DNA of 64,000 bases, taken from the NCBI RefSeq assembly GCF_900104305.1, contig NZ_FNJC01000003.1, positions 62,001 to 126,000 of the forward strand, given 5' to 3'. The DNA is from Filomicrobium insigne (lineage in GTDB: Bacteria; Pseudomonadota; Alphaproteobacteria; Rhizobiales; Hyphomicrobiaceae). Made by a program: the position numbers and the translations under genes. Below are positions 35,147 to 44,063 of this stretch, in pieces (the stretch's first letter is position 1; the number at the start of each line of letters is the position of its first letter). The notes under the pieces are model-generated. The model was not told the origin of the DNA and made no database searches. It saw nothing but the letters and a program-made list of their open reading frames with translations.

Positions 35147-35554
35147 ATGACGGTCACGATTTACCACAACCCGAAATGTGGAACGTCGCGCAACACGCTG
35201 GCGATGATACAGGCCAGCGGCGCGGAGCCGGAGGTAATTGAGTACCTGAAAGACCCACCGTCTCGGGCACGGTTGGTTGAACTCATCGCGGCCATGAAAA
35301 TTCCCGTCCGCGACCTGTTACGCCGCAAGGGAACGCCCTATGATGAATTGGGCCTCGACGATCCGAAGTGGAGCGATGACGAACTCATCGACTTCATGAT
35401 CGAACACCCTATCCTCATCAACCGCCCGATTGTGGTGACGGACAAGGGGGTGCGTTTATGTCGGCCTTCCGAGCAAGTTCTTGATCTTCTCGACAACCCC
35501 GATATCGGCAGCTTCACCAAGGAAGATGGCGAAGTGGTTCCCGGCCGCCGGTAA
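35147..35554 (+). CDS. arsC: Arsenate reductase (glutaredoxin-type, ArsC family)
   Basis: A 135-residue thioredoxin-fold protein with the catalytic Cys11 in IYHNPKCGTSRNTL, VIEYLKDPPSR, and the arsenate-binding RPIVVTDKGVRLCRP. No arsR, arsB or acr3 gene is nearby, so the gene is outside any arsenic operon and could be a Spx/ArsC-family protein with a wider role. The ATG at 35147 was preferred over an upstream TTG. Confidence 0.85.
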   Translation: MTVTIYHNPKCGTSRNTLAMIQASGAEPEVIEYLKDPPSRARLVELIAAMKIPVRDLLRRKGTPYDELGLDDPKWSDDELIDFMIEHPILINRPIVVTDKGVRLCRPSEQVLDLLDNPDIGSFTKEDGEVVPGRR

Positions 35555-35646
35555 GTCCGAGCTGAATCTTATATGCCGCGCCTCTGGCAATTGAGCCGGC
35601 ACGCTCCTAACTCATGAATAATTTGAATCTTGGAGAAAGCGCCGAC

Positions 35647-36354
35647 ATGAGCCAGTCCGGAGCGTATCCAGACACCTACAGGGATCGGATAATCGACGCT
35701 GCGTTGCGTCTCGCCGTATCGCGCCCGTGGGGTGAAATCTCCCTTCGCGAGATTGCTCAGGCTGCGGGGTCGAACTTGGTTGAGCTGCGTGGCAGTTTCA
35801 GCTCCAAAGCCGACATTCTCGCGGCCTTCACCCGGCGCATCGATGATGAGGTTCTGGCCAAGATACCACCGATGGAAAAGGGACAATCACATCGGGATGC
35901 GTTGTTCGAAGTCCTGATGACCCGGTTCGATGCGCTGCAACCGCATAAAGAGGCTGTTCGCTCGATCATGAACGGTGTGGGGCTTGAGCCATCTTTGCTT
36001 GCACCGTCCCTCGCTTCACAGTCCTGGATGTTGCAGGCAGCTGGCATCAATACGGATGGCGCAAGAGGGTCTTTGCGCGTGGCGGGTCTCGCGACTCTCT
36101 ACGCATCGGTTTTGCGGACGTGGCTTGAGGATGACGACCCTGGTCTCGCGCGAACGATGGCCGTGCTTGATCGTCGTTTGCGGCGCGGAGAGCGTGCTTT
36201 GGAGACTGTTGAGGACGCGGCAGGGTTTGTCGGTCGCGTGGGCGGGATATTCCGTTCGGCAATGCGGCGTAAGGATAAATCAGGCAGAGAGCACGAAACG
36301 TCCGCTCCGCCGGCTGGGACGGCACCCCAGCCACCGCAGCCAGAGGCGCCGTGA
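35647..36354 (+). CDS. TetR-family transcriptional regulator
   Basis: A 235-residue protein. The N-terminal 55 residues form the TetR DNA-binding domain (IIDAALRLAVSRPWGEISLREIAQAAG, with SFSSKADILAAFTRRID), although the recognition helix is unusual (LVELRGSF). The ligand domain is helical; the C-terminal 45 residues are Lys/Pro-rich and disordered. Start 35647 has GGAG 12 bases upstream. Stop is two bases from the convergent kinase gene end. No target is evident. Confidence 0.85.
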   Translation: MSQSGAYPDTYRDRIIDAALRLAVSRPWGEISLREIAQAAGSNLVELRGSFSSKADILAAFTRRIDDEVLAKIPPMEKGQSHRDALFEVLMTRFDALQPHKEAVRSIMNGVGLEPSLLAPSLASQSWMLQAAGINTDGARGSLRVAGLATLYASVLRTWLEDDDPGLARTMAVLDRRLRRGERALETVEDAAGFVGRVGGIFRSAMRRKDKSGREHETSAPPAGTAPQPPQPEAP

Positions 36355-36356
36355 CT

Positions 36357-37784
36357 TTAGAGCGGCACGCTGATGATTGCGCGCAGGCCGCCCATGGAGC
36401 TTTCGCCTAAGGTGATATCGCCACCGTGGCTGCGTGCAATGTCCCGCGCGATTGCGAGACCAAGTCCCGTGTTCCCCGAATCCTGGTTGCGGCTGACGTC
36501 GATACGATAAAATGGACGGAACACGTTCTCGCGCTCGTTCTCCGGAATACCGGGTCCATTGTCATCAACCTCAATGCGAACCCAACGGCGCTCCGTCGCT
36601 GCACGGATTACCACACAAGTTCCATAACGGCTCGCATTCGAAACGAGATTGGTGATCGCACGTTTGAACGCGTGCCGCTTGAGAGGAAGCACGATATCCT
36701 TCTTGCGACGCCGCATCTTGAACGAGATGTCGACACCTAACACCTCCGCCTCGTCGCAGACTTCCCGAAGCATTTTCTTGAGACTGGAGGGTTTGGCCTC
36801 TTCGCCACCGTCGCCCTTAGAGAACGCGAGATAATCTTCCAGCATATGCTGCATTTCGTTCACGTCGAAACGTAGCGACTGCACTTCGGGTGTGTCTTCG
36901 AGAAACGCAAGCTGGAGCTTGAAGCGGGTCAAGATCGTGCGCAGGTCGTGGCTGACACCCGCGAGCATCGTTGTGCGCTGTTCGACGTGCGTCATGATGC
37001 GTTCGCGCATTTCCATGAACGCCAGAGCAGCTTGGCGTACCTCACGCGCGCCGCGCGGCCGGAAGTCCGCTGGTGCGGGACGCCCCTTGCCGAACGCATC
37101 GGCGGCTTCCGCGAGTTTCACGATGGGACGTATCTGATTGCGCAGAAACATGATGGCGACCGTCAAGAGGATCACCGACGAACCCACCATCCACAGCAGG
37201 AATATCTCCGAGTTCGAAGCGTAGGTTTGTTTTCGCGTGGCCACGAACCGCAGCACGGCATTGTCATGCTTGACCCGGATTTCGACGAGCCGAGAATTGC
37301 CAACGGTGTCGATCCAGTACGGCCGATCGATTTGCCGGCTAATCTCGCGCGAAAGCGCTCGATCTAGCAGATCGAAGAACGGCTTAGGACGGGCGGCCGG
37401 CAGATCGCCTGCGGGTAGAATCTGCATGGATAGGTTGAGCCGGTCCCGCGCCATTTCGACGAGACGTCCGTGCCCATCCTTGAAAGGATAATTGTCGTAG
37501 ATCTCTATGAGGGCCGCCACGTCGCGCGCGGTCGCTTCGGAAAGGCGCCGCGTCACGGCTTGCCAGTGACGTTCCATAAAGACGAAGGCGACGACACCCT
37601 CGAGCACGACGATAGGCGCGATGATGATAATGAGGGCGCGGGCATAAAGCCCCTTCGGCACGACATCCGAAAGCCGGCGCGCGCCAAGCTCCCGCAGCGA
37701 CCGGAACCACGCCGTGATGCTAATCAGGAAGCGGTTCCATCTAATACGAGGTGGAGCTCCGGAAGCTGTGCGGAGGAACGTCAT
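36357..37784 (-). CDS. Two-component sensor histidine kinase (EnvZ-like)
   Basis: A 475-residue inner-membrane kinase: helices at about 50-70 and 193-214 flank a 120-residue periplasmic domain; HAMP at about 215-262; phospho-acceptor His279 in AGVSHDLRTILTRF; catalytic domain with N box NLVSNASRYG, G1 DNGPGIPENE and G2 GNTGLGLAIARD. GGGGGAG precedes the ATG. It follows the OmpR-type regulator by 139 bases, and both follow a MarR gene, so the three probably form one signalling unit. Confidence 0.92.
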   Translation of the reverse strand: MTFLRTASGAPPRIRWNRFLISITAWFRSLRELGARRLSDVVPKGLYARALIIIIAPIVVLEGVVAFVFMERHWQAVTRRLSEATARDVAALIEIYDNYPFKDGHGRLVEMARDRLNLSMQILPAGDLPAARPKPFFDLLDRALSREISRQIDRPYWIDTVGNSRLVEIRVKHDNAVLRFVATRKQTYASNSEIFLLWMVGSSVILLTVAIMFLRNQIRPIVKLAEAADAFGKGRPAPADFRPRGAREVRQAALAFMEMRERIMTHVEQRTTMLAGVSHDLRTILTRFKLQLAFLEDTPEVQSLRFDVNEMQHMLEDYLAFSKGDGGEEAKPSSLKKMLREVCDEAEVLGVDISFKMRRRKKDIVLPLKRHAFKRAITNLVSNASRYGTCVVIRAATERRWVRIEVDDNGPGIPENERENVFRPFYRIDVSRNQDSGNTGLGLAIARDIARSHGGDITLGESSMGGLRAIISVPL

Positions 37785-37923
37785 GCGATAACTCCCCCCT
37801 TTCTTCCAAGCGTTACGCGGGGCCCTTCAAAAAAGTTCAGGCGCGGTGGGCACCATGACACAAATTTCGTCTCCGGAGTGCCGCCGGTCGACGTTGCAAA
37901 TTCGGATGAGTGCGCGTCAAGTG

Positions 37924-38640
37924 TTAGTCGGTGTAGAGGATATACCCCTTGCCGCGTACCGTCTGCAAATAGACTGGGTTGGAGGGGTCGTTTTCAATCT
38001 TTCTTCGCAGACGGTTGATCTGCACGTCGATAGCCCGCTCGTTGCCCGTCGAGTCGTCGTTCGATAGCTCGTGTCGGGGGATAGGAACACCCGGACGGCT
38101 CGCAAACTGTCTCAGCAACTCGCGTTCGCGCTCGGTGATCTTGATGCTCTCATCGTCGCGTTTGAGTTCTCCACGTCCAACGTGGAACACATACGCCCCC
38201 ATCCGGACTTCATCCCCCGGCACGCCGGGAGCATGCCCGCGGCGAATGATGTTGCGCAGACGTAGCAGCAACTCACGCGGTTCGAAGGGTTTGGGGATGT
38301 AATCGTCGACGCCGGCCTCTAGTCCTGTAATCCGGTGGTCGGGATCGGACTGGGCCGTGAGCATGCAAATCGGAATGTCCTTCGTCGCCTTTAATTCACG
38401 GGCAAGGTCAAGCCCGCTTTGGCCCGGCATCATCCAGTCAACAAGGACCAGGTCGAAGGATAGGCCACGCATGGCGGCTTTCGCCGCTTCGGCGTCTTTG
38501 GACGTCGTGACGCGGAAGCCATTCTCGTAAAGGTAGCGCGCCAAAAGATCCCGAATGCGCTGATCATCGTCGATAACCAACACATGCGGCGCATCGTCCG
38601 GCAACGTCTCGTCACCGATTGGTCTCATTGGGTTCCCCAT
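37924..38640 (-). CDS. petR: OmpR-family response regulator (PetR-like)
   Basis: A 238-residue regulator: receiver with acidic D24-D26, phospho-acceptor Asp68 (LVLVDWMMPGQSG), Lys in YIPKPFEPREL; then a winged-helix DNA-binding domain (ITERERELLRQFASRPG, AIDVQINRLRRKIENDPSNP, TVRGKGYIL). In Rhodobacter capsulatus the gene pair petP (MarR type) and petR has the same composition and order, which is the reason for the symbol. It lies 25 bases after the MarR gene. GGAG stands five bases before the ATG. Confidence 0.85.
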   Translation of the reverse strand: MGNPMRPIGDETLPDDAPHVLVIDDDQRIRDLLARYLYENGFRVTTSKDAEAAKAAMRGLSFDLVLVDWMMPGQSGLDLARELKATKDIPICMLTAQSDPDHRITGLEAGVDDYIPKPFEPRELLLRLRNIIRRGHAPGVPGDEVRMGAYVFHVGRGELKRDDESIKITERERELLRQFASRPGVPIPRHELSNDDSTGNERAIDVQINRLRRKIENDPSNPVYLQTVRGKGYILYTD

Positions 38641-38665
38641 GGGAGCTCCGATCTGTCGGCCCCGC

Positions 38666-39244
38666 TTACGTAGACTTAATGGCCTTTGATCCAGTGTGCG
38701 ACCGGATCAAAGCTTCCACCTTGGCCCGGTCTTCGTGCCTAATCATGGCAAAAAGAAAACGCCGGGCAGCCTCATCTGCGCCTGGACCCGCCAGATCGAG
38801 CGCAGAACGGATGCGGACCAATTGCAGTTCGGTAAGCCGATCCACCAGCTTCGCACCCTTCGCCGTTGTAAAGAGCAGACGCTGGCGCCGGTCGGACTTT
38901 CCGGCCCTCTGTGCAATGAACTCCTCATCAATCAGCTGTTTCAGAACCCGTCCTAGGCTCTGCTTTGTGATCTTCAGAATGTCGAGGAGATCGGCGACGC
39001 GCAAGCCTGGATTGCGGTGAACGAAATGGAGGACGCGGTGATGCGCGCGGCCGAAACCATAGCGTTCGAGCACGACATCGGGATCGCCCGTGAAGTCACG
39101 ATAAGCGAAAAATAACAACTCGATACAGGCGATGAGACGTTCGCGCTGCAGCGCGTCAGCATCGTCCATGCCAGGGTTCTCTTGTAGTTGATCGGCCGGG
39201 AGACTGGATGCCTCGACGGGGGCCGGATCATTTATGTCAGTCAT
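38666..39244 (-). CDS. petP: MarR-family regulator (PetP-like)
   Basis: A 192-residue protein with an acidic flexible N terminus and a MarR core: RAHHRVLHFVHRNPGLRVAD, recognition helix ILKITKQSLGRVLKQLIDEEF, wing QRAGKSDRRQRLLFTTAKG. First gene of the petP-petR-kinase group. The start is uncertain: ATG 39244 was chosen, ATG 39286 would add 14 residues; neither has a clear ribosome site. An inverted repeat ATGTCA-N7-TGACAT is centred on the chosen start, which would suit autorepression. Confidence 0.82.
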   Translation of the reverse strand: MTDINDPAPVEASSLPADQLQENPGMDDADALQRERLIACIELLFFAYRDFTGDPDVVLERYGFGRAHHRVLHFVHRNPGLRVADLLDILKITKQSLGRVLKQLIDEEFIAQRAGKSDRRQRLLFTTAKGAKLVDRLTELQLVRIRSALDLAGPGADEAARRFLFAMIRHEDRAKVEALIRSHTGSKAIKST

Positions 39245-39252
39245 GTTGACAT
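39234..39252. promoter_or_regulatory. Inverted repeat at the petP-like start
   Basis: ATGTCA-N7-TGACAT is a perfect 6-bp inverted repeat covering the chosen start codon (39242-39244). It could be a MarR-type operator or could be fortuitous if the gene starts at 39286. Confidence 0.4.
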
Positions 39253-39464
39253 ATTTGCGTCCAATTGATACCTCTGGCAAGTCCATTTAGCGCGGAATTA
39301 TGAGACCGATTCAGGGGGTGAACACCCTTGAAATAAGCCCATCCCAAGCGCCAGAATGGCGAACGCAACTTGCTGTTTGATGCCCGAGGCCCTTGCGCCG
39401 ATGAGCGGCACCAGTGTTCGTTGCGTTGTGGTCGCATTCAAGACACCTTCGAGGAAACCTCAAA

Positions 39465-40361
39465 ATGGCTGCTCTGGTCCCATTCCATGATCGTGATGGC
39501 TTTATTTGGTTCAACGGCGAGCTGATCAACTGGCGCGACGCCAAGCTTCACGTCCTCACCCATGCGCTGCACTACGGGAGCGCCGTCTTTGAAGGTATTC
39601 GCGCTTACGGTGGCGAGATCTTTGAATTGACGCAGCACTCTGAGCGTTTGGTCGAAGGTGCCCGCATTATCGATTTTGAAATTCCATACTCTGTTGCTGA
39701 GATCGACGAAGCTTGCCGTCAGGTGATGAAGGCAAACAATCTCGTTGAAGCCTATCTGCGCCCCATTGCATGGCGTGGCAGCGAGCAGATGGGCGTTTCC
39801 GCTCAACACAATAGCATTAACCTAGCCGTAGCCGCTTGGGATTGGGGCTCTTATTTCCCGATGGAGCAGCGGCTCAAAGGCTTGCGGCTAACCCTCGCGA
39901 AATATCGCCGTCCTGACCCTGCGACGGCCCCGTGCAAGGCTAAAGCGGCGGGTCTTTATATGATCTGCACCATCGAGAAACACCGCGCCGAGCGCGCAGG
40001 CTACGCCGACGCTCTGATGTTCGATTATCGTGGTTACGTCGCCGAGTGCACCGGAGCAAACGTGTTCTTCATTAAGGATGGCGTGATCCACACGCCGACG
40101 CCGGATTGCTTCCTGGACGGCATTACGCGTCGCACCGTTATCGGCCTCGCCAAGAAGCGCGGGTATGAGGTGATCGAACGCCATATTCAGCCGGAAGAGC
40201 TCGGTTCTTTCTCCGAATGCTTCATTACGGGCACGGCAGCAGAAGTGACGCCAGTCTCTGAAATCGGTGAATATAAGTACACACCTGGTACCATCTCGGA
40301 GACTTTGTTGAAAGATTACATGGAGTTGGTCCAGCCTTCGAAGCAGCTCGCCGCGGAGTGA
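39465..40361 (+). CDS. ilvE: Branched-chain amino acid aminotransferase
   Basis: A fold type IV PLP enzyme of 298 residues for the last step of Leu, Ile and Val synthesis. Motifs are WFNGELINWRDAKLHVLTHALHYG, VFEGIRAYGG, YLRPIAWRG, the PLP lysine region CKAKAAGLYM, EADEALMFD-like ADALMFDYRGYVAECTGANVFF and GITRRTVIGLA. ATG 39465 follows GAGGAAA; a longer start at 39414 lacks a site. It is divergent from petP-like, an arrangement conserved in related genomes (from memory). Confidence 0.93.
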   Translation: MAALVPFHDRDGFIWFNGELINWRDAKLHVLTHALHYGSAVFEGIRAYGGEIFELTQHSERLVEGARIIDFEIPYSVAEIDEACRQVMKANNLVEAYLRPIAWRGSEQMGVSAQHNSINLAVAAWDWGSYFPMEQRLKGLRLTLAKYRRPDPATAPCKAKAAGLYMICTIEKHRAERAGYADALMFDYRGYVAECTGANVFFIKDGVIHTPTPDCFLDGITRRTVIGLAKKRGYEVIERHIQPEELGSFSECFITGTAAEVTPVSEIGEYKYTPGTISETLLKDYMELVQPSKQLAAE

Positions 40362-40495
40362 GACCCAACCCACTTTGGCTATGGCGGCACGTCGCTTGTT
40401 CGTCCGTCTACCAAGAAATACGCAACTGATTGTCTAGCGCTGCGTTCTCGCTGAGACTGTCCGCATATTGGCGGCAATCTAGGTGAGCTAAGGCG

Positions 40496-40759
40496 ATGCA
40501 GAGAGCCGGATTAATCATTGCAGCAGTCGTAGCGCTCAGTTTTTCGGGCGTTTCCGCTCTGGCCCAGGAGGGGCCGGGCGGAGCGATCAATCCCGGCAGG
40601 GATTGTCAAACGATCCTCAAGTGCAACTACAAGAAGGGTGGCTCCTTTCGGGGCTGCATATCCTCGTATTCCTGCAGGGTGTGCAAGTTCGTTCCGGCCA
40701 ACTGTCAGGTCGGGGGGCAGAAGCGAACCTGCCAACGTATCCGTTGCACGTGGGGCTGA
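40496..40759 (+). CDS. Small secreted Cys-rich hypothetical protein
   Basis: An 87-residue protein with a signal peptide (residues 1-23, ending ALAQ) and eight Cys in the mature 64 residues: DCQTILKC, GCISSYSCRVC, NCQ, TCQRIRC. The even number and spacing suggest up to four disulfides and a periplasmic or secreted location. No family recognised. It is convergent with the next small membrane protein gene with three bases between stops. Confidence 0.72.
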   Translation: MQRAGLIIAAVVALSFSGVSALAQEGPGGAINPGRDCQTILKCNYKKGGSFRGCISSYSCRVCKFVPANCQVGGQKRTCQRIRCTWG

Positions 40760-40762
40760 TGA

Positions 40763-41044
40763 TTAAGGACCTTCAACGGTACAAGGCCGCATCCGCCATA
40801 GTCCGCTGAGGACAAGCGCCAGGAACCCTGCGATGCCTGCGCCTACGGCCAACACCACCGATAAGCTTAAATAAATGTCGTGCAGATGGGCCACGAACAA
40901 GTAGGCGGCGGTCCAGAACTTTGCAGGGATAAGGCAAACTAAAAAGAGCCCAAGCGTGGGATTGGCCCGGCGCAGAAGCAGGTTATCGACTCTCGCCGTT
41001 TTGCCGGAACGGTTATCGAGTACAACACCGGCGGATCGCCCCAT
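40763..41044 (-). CDS. Small two-helix membrane protein
   Basis: A 93-residue protein with two hydrophobic helices (about 32-52, GLFLVCLIPAKFWTAAYLF, and 58-82, LSLSVVLAVGAGIAGFLALVL) and a basic N terminus. GAGGAAG lies eight bases before the ATG. No family recognised. Confidence 0.65.
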   Translation of the reverse strand: MGRSAGVVLDNRSGKTARVDNLLLRRANPTLGLFLVCLIPAKFWTAAYLFVAHLHDIYLSLSVVLAVGAGIAGFLALVLSGLWRMRPCTVEGP

Positions 41045-41257
41045 GGCCGCTTCCTCGCAACAGATGAGCCCTTACAAAACTGTATGGGCCTGCAACGTGC
41101 AATCAGGTTGTTAACGCAGCGATAATAAAATCACCCATTCTGGTGACAAATTGGACCAGATAACGCCGTTTACGTCCTAAGAGTTCCGATTGATGCGGCG
41201 CGAAATATAGTGGGCGTGAGTTCGCTTTTGGAAAGGCCTCCTCTTTAGGGACGGGAT

Positions 41258-42880
41258 ATGTCAAAACGCGATAGCGCCTACGATGTCGTCATTATCGGCG
41301 CTGGGCACAACGGATTGACCGCCGCCGCATACCTCGCCAAAGCAGGATTGCGCGTCGTAGCCTTAGAACGCCGCAAATGCGTGGGCGGTGCTGCTGTTAC
41401 CGAAGAATTTCACCCCGGTTTCCGCAATTCGGTGGCCTCGTACACGGTCAGCTTGCTCAACCCGCGCGTCATCGCGGATCTCAACCTTCATGCGCACGGC
41501 CTGCGCATTGTCGAACGGCCCGTCGCGAATTTCTGGCCCGTGGACGAACGAAGGGCCCTGGTCATGCCGTTCGGCACAGCGGCGCGCCAGCGCGCGATCG
41601 CCGAATTCTCGGCGGCGGATGCCGAGCGGCTCCCCGTATATGAAGCGGCGCTCGACCGCGCGGCCGATGTCGTGCGAGATCTAGCATTGCGAACGCCACC
41701 CAATGCCGGTGGTGGCATTATCGAACTGATCAAAGGGGCAGGGCTGGGCCGCCGTCTTATCGGGCTCGACTTGAACGACAAACGCCTGCTGGTTGATTTG
41801 TTCACGAAGAGCGCGGCCGACTTCCTGAACGGCTGGTTTGAAAACGATGTCGTCAAGGCGGCCTTTGCCTTCGACGGGATTGTGGGCGCTTACGCAGCAC
41901 CATCGACGCCGGGTACGGCGTACGTTCTCCTCCACCATTGCTTCGGCGAGGTAAACGGCAAGGCCGGAGTGTGGGGGCATGCCGTTGGCGGTATGGGGGC
42001 GATCACTCAGGCAATGGCTGCATCCGCGCGCGCCGCTGGAGCTGAAATCCGAATAGATGCCCCGGTGGCGAAAGTAATCGTCGGGAACGGCCGGGCAACC
42101 GGCGTCGAACTGACCTCGGGAGAGCGTATTAAAGCCAAAGTTGTTGCCGCCAACGTACCGCCGAAGTTGTTGTTCCGCGATCTCGTCCCTGACACCGCGA
42201 TTGATCCGGAACTGCGGCGGCGCATGCTGGCGATCAAGTCCGGCTCAGGCACGTTTCGCATGAACGTGGCGTTGTCGGAGCTGCCCGATTTTACCAGCCG
42301 TCCCGGCAAGGCCATGCAGCCGCACCATGGCGCAGGCATCATCATCGCGCCTTCTATGGACTACATGGAACGAGCCTATATCGATGCGCGCCTGGAGGGC
42401 TGGTCTCGGGCGCCGATCATCGAAATGCTGATCCCTTCGACACTGGACGATACGCTGGCGCCATCCGGCCAACATGTTGCGAGCCTCTTTATCCAGCATG
42501 TCGCGCCGCACTTGCCAGGCGATAGAAGCTGGGCCGACCCGGCTGAACGCGAAGCATTCGCCGACGTCGTCATCGATACGGTGACACGTTACGCGCCTAA
42601 TTTCCGCGAAGCAGTCATCGCGCGCCAAGTGCTCTCACCGCTCGATCTTGAAAACCTCCTGGGCCTCGTCGATGGTGATATATTCCATGGCCAACTGGGC
42701 TTGGATCAGCTCTTCTCCACCCGGCCAGTTTTGGGAAATGCCAACTACCGGCTCGGACTGCCCGGATTATATCTCTGCGGTTCGGGAGCCCACCCTGGGG
42801 GGGGCGTCACAGGGTTGCCAGGTCGCAATGCAGCTCAGGAAATTGCGAAGGATCTAAAGCGCTGGCCCCAATGGCTCTGA
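41258..42880 (+). CDS. CrtI/PYROXD2-like FAD-dependent oxidoreductase
   Basis: A 540-residue flavoprotein. Rossmann FAD motif VVIIGAGHNGLTAAAYLAKAG near the N terminus, then RKCVGGAAVTEEFHPGFRNSV, and the C-terminal FAD motif LPGLYLCGSGAHPGGGVTGLPGRNAA. This layout matches the phytoene-desaturase-like family that includes human PYROXD2. No crtB or other carotenoid gene is near, so carotenoid synthesis is not supported. Substrate unknown. Confidence 0.88.
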   Translation: MSKRDSAYDVVIIGAGHNGLTAAAYLAKAGLRVVALERRKCVGGAAVTEEFHPGFRNSVASYTVSLLNPRVIADLNLHAHGLRIVERPVANFWPVDERRALVMPFGTAARQRAIAEFSAADAERLPVYEAALDRAADVVRDLALRTPPNAGGGIIELIKGAGLGRRLIGLDLNDKRLLVDLFTKSAADFLNGWFENDVVKAAFAFDGIVGAYAAPSTPGTAYVLLHHCFGEVNGKAGVWGHAVGGMGAITQAMAASARAAGAEIRIDAPVAKVIVGNGRATGVELTSGERIKAKVVAANVPPKLLFRDLVPDTAIDPELRRRMLAIKSGSGTFRMNVALSELPDFTSRPGKAMQPHHGAGIIIAPSMDYMERAYIDARLEGWSRAPIIEMLIPSTLDDTLAPSGQHVASLFIQHVAPHLPGDRSWADPAEREAFADVVIDTVTRYAPNFREAVIARQVLSPLDLENLLGLVDGDIFHGQLGLDQLFSTRPVLGNANYRLGLPGLYLCGSGAHPGGGVTGLPGRNAAQEIAKDLKRWPQWL

Positions 42881-43006
42881 GATACCATCTGTCCCACGAC
42901 GCAGCCGAAAGGTGCAGTGCAACGAGCAGTTTGCTAAGTGATAGATCAGAGGCTCTCACCCGGTTGCTGCGGGGTCTTACAGACGAAGGATAGAGGAAGG
43001 ATCGGC

Positions 43007-43531
43007 GTGTCGCGATTTGAAAAGCCTACGCCTGTGGCACATGCCATGGATGGTGCGAGCTATCGAGCTCTGATGCGCCATCAGGCGGGAGCCGTGACGG
43101 TTATCGCTGCTGGCGAGGTGGGTGCACGAGCGGGCCTCACCGCGACCGCTGTATCGTCGCTGTCGGATAATCCGCCAACGCTGCTCGCTTGCATCGGCCG
43201 CAACGCGAGCGCACACGATGTGATCGCGACGGCTGGCGTCTTCAGCATCAACCTGCTGGCGAACGACCAGGAGGAGATTGCCCAGCGGTTTTCCGGCAAG
43301 AGAGGTCTCAGCGGTGAAGCACGGTTCACCGGTCTCGCTTGGCAGACGCTGAAAACAGGAGCACCCGTTCTGGAACGTGCCTTGGCCAGCCTTGATTGTG
43401 AGGTTCTGGAAAGCCACGGGTTCACGACGCATTCGATATTCATCGGTCGCGTTATCGCCGGAACGTTTCGCGCCGAGGCCGAACCGCTTTTGTATTTCCG
43501 TGGGGATTACTGGAAGCTGGAATCCCGCTGA
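43007..43531 (+). CDS. Flavin reductase family protein
   Basis: A 174-residue FMN-binding split-barrel protein: MRHQAGAVTVIAA, GLTATAVSSLSDNPPTLLACIGRNASAH, FSINLLANDQEEIAQRFSG and ESHGFTTHSIFIGRVI are the flavin-reductase-like blocks. Such proteins supply reduced flavin to two-component monooxygenases, none of which is adjacent. GTG at 43007 was chosen because AGGAAGGA is six bases upstream; ATG 43046 is possible. Confidence 0.88.
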   Translation: MSRFEKPTPVAHAMDGASYRALMRHQAGAVTVIAAGEVGARAGLTATAVSSLSDNPPTLLACIGRNASAHDVIATAGVFSINLLANDQEEIAQRFSGKRGLSGEARFTGLAWQTLKTGAPVLERALASLDCEVLESHGFTTHSIFIGRVIAGTFRAEAEPLLYFRGDYWKLESR

Positions 43532-43574
43532 GTGAGGCCATGGGGCCGGGGCATCTCTCGAAGGATAGCCATTG

Positions 43575-43997
43575 ATGCTGCGCATCACGCACGCTCTAAC
43601 GATTGACGACAGCGTTCTGGAAGAACGCTTCATTCGTGCGTCGGGTCCCGGTGGGCAGAACGTCAACAAAGTTTCGACTGCCGTAGAATTACGGTTTGAT
43701 CTGGCTCGGTGTGAGCAAATGCCCGATCGGGCACGCTCGCGTCTTCGGCGTTTAGCTGGTGCGCGTTTGACAGATGATGATGTGATCATCATCAAGGCCG
43801 ACCGTTTCCGCACGCAGGAGCGCAACCGGGCTGACGCGCGCGAGAGACTGGCTGACCTGATCCGCGAGTCTCTCATCGAACCCAAGCGCCGCATCGCAAC
43901 CAAACCGACGCGGGCCTCTAAAGAGCGACGTCTACGGGCCAAAACGCAGCGTAGTGATGTCAAGCGACTGCGCCGTTCCAAGCCCGATCTGAGTTGA
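43575..43997 (+). CDS. arfB: Alternative ribosome-rescue peptidyl-tRNA hydrolase
   Basis: A 140-residue release-factor-like protein that frees stalled ribosomes. It has the catalytic GGQ in ASGPGGQNVNKVSTAVELRF and the basic C-terminal tail (RASKERRLRAKTQRSDVKRLRR) that enters the empty mRNA channel. Both features define ArfB/YaeJ rather than RF1 or RF2. The ATG at 43575 was preferred over the adjacent TTG. Confidence 0.95.
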   Translation: MLRITHALTIDDSVLEERFIRASGPGGQNVNKVSTAVELRFDLARCEQMPDRARSRLRRLAGARLTDDDVIIIKADRFRTQERNRADARERLADLIRESLIEPKRRIATKPTRASKERRLRAKTQRSDVKRLRRSKPDLS

Positions 43998-44063
43998 AGT
44001 CCATAAAGGCGGCGGCATGAGTTCTGTCTGCCCAATCCTCAACAATAACGGAATAGAACGATC

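Noticed and set aside
42977-44035. Minus-strand frame of 352 codons across the flavin reductase and arfB
   Set aside because: Overlaps two real genes on the other strand; Arg/Ser-rich product without motifs.
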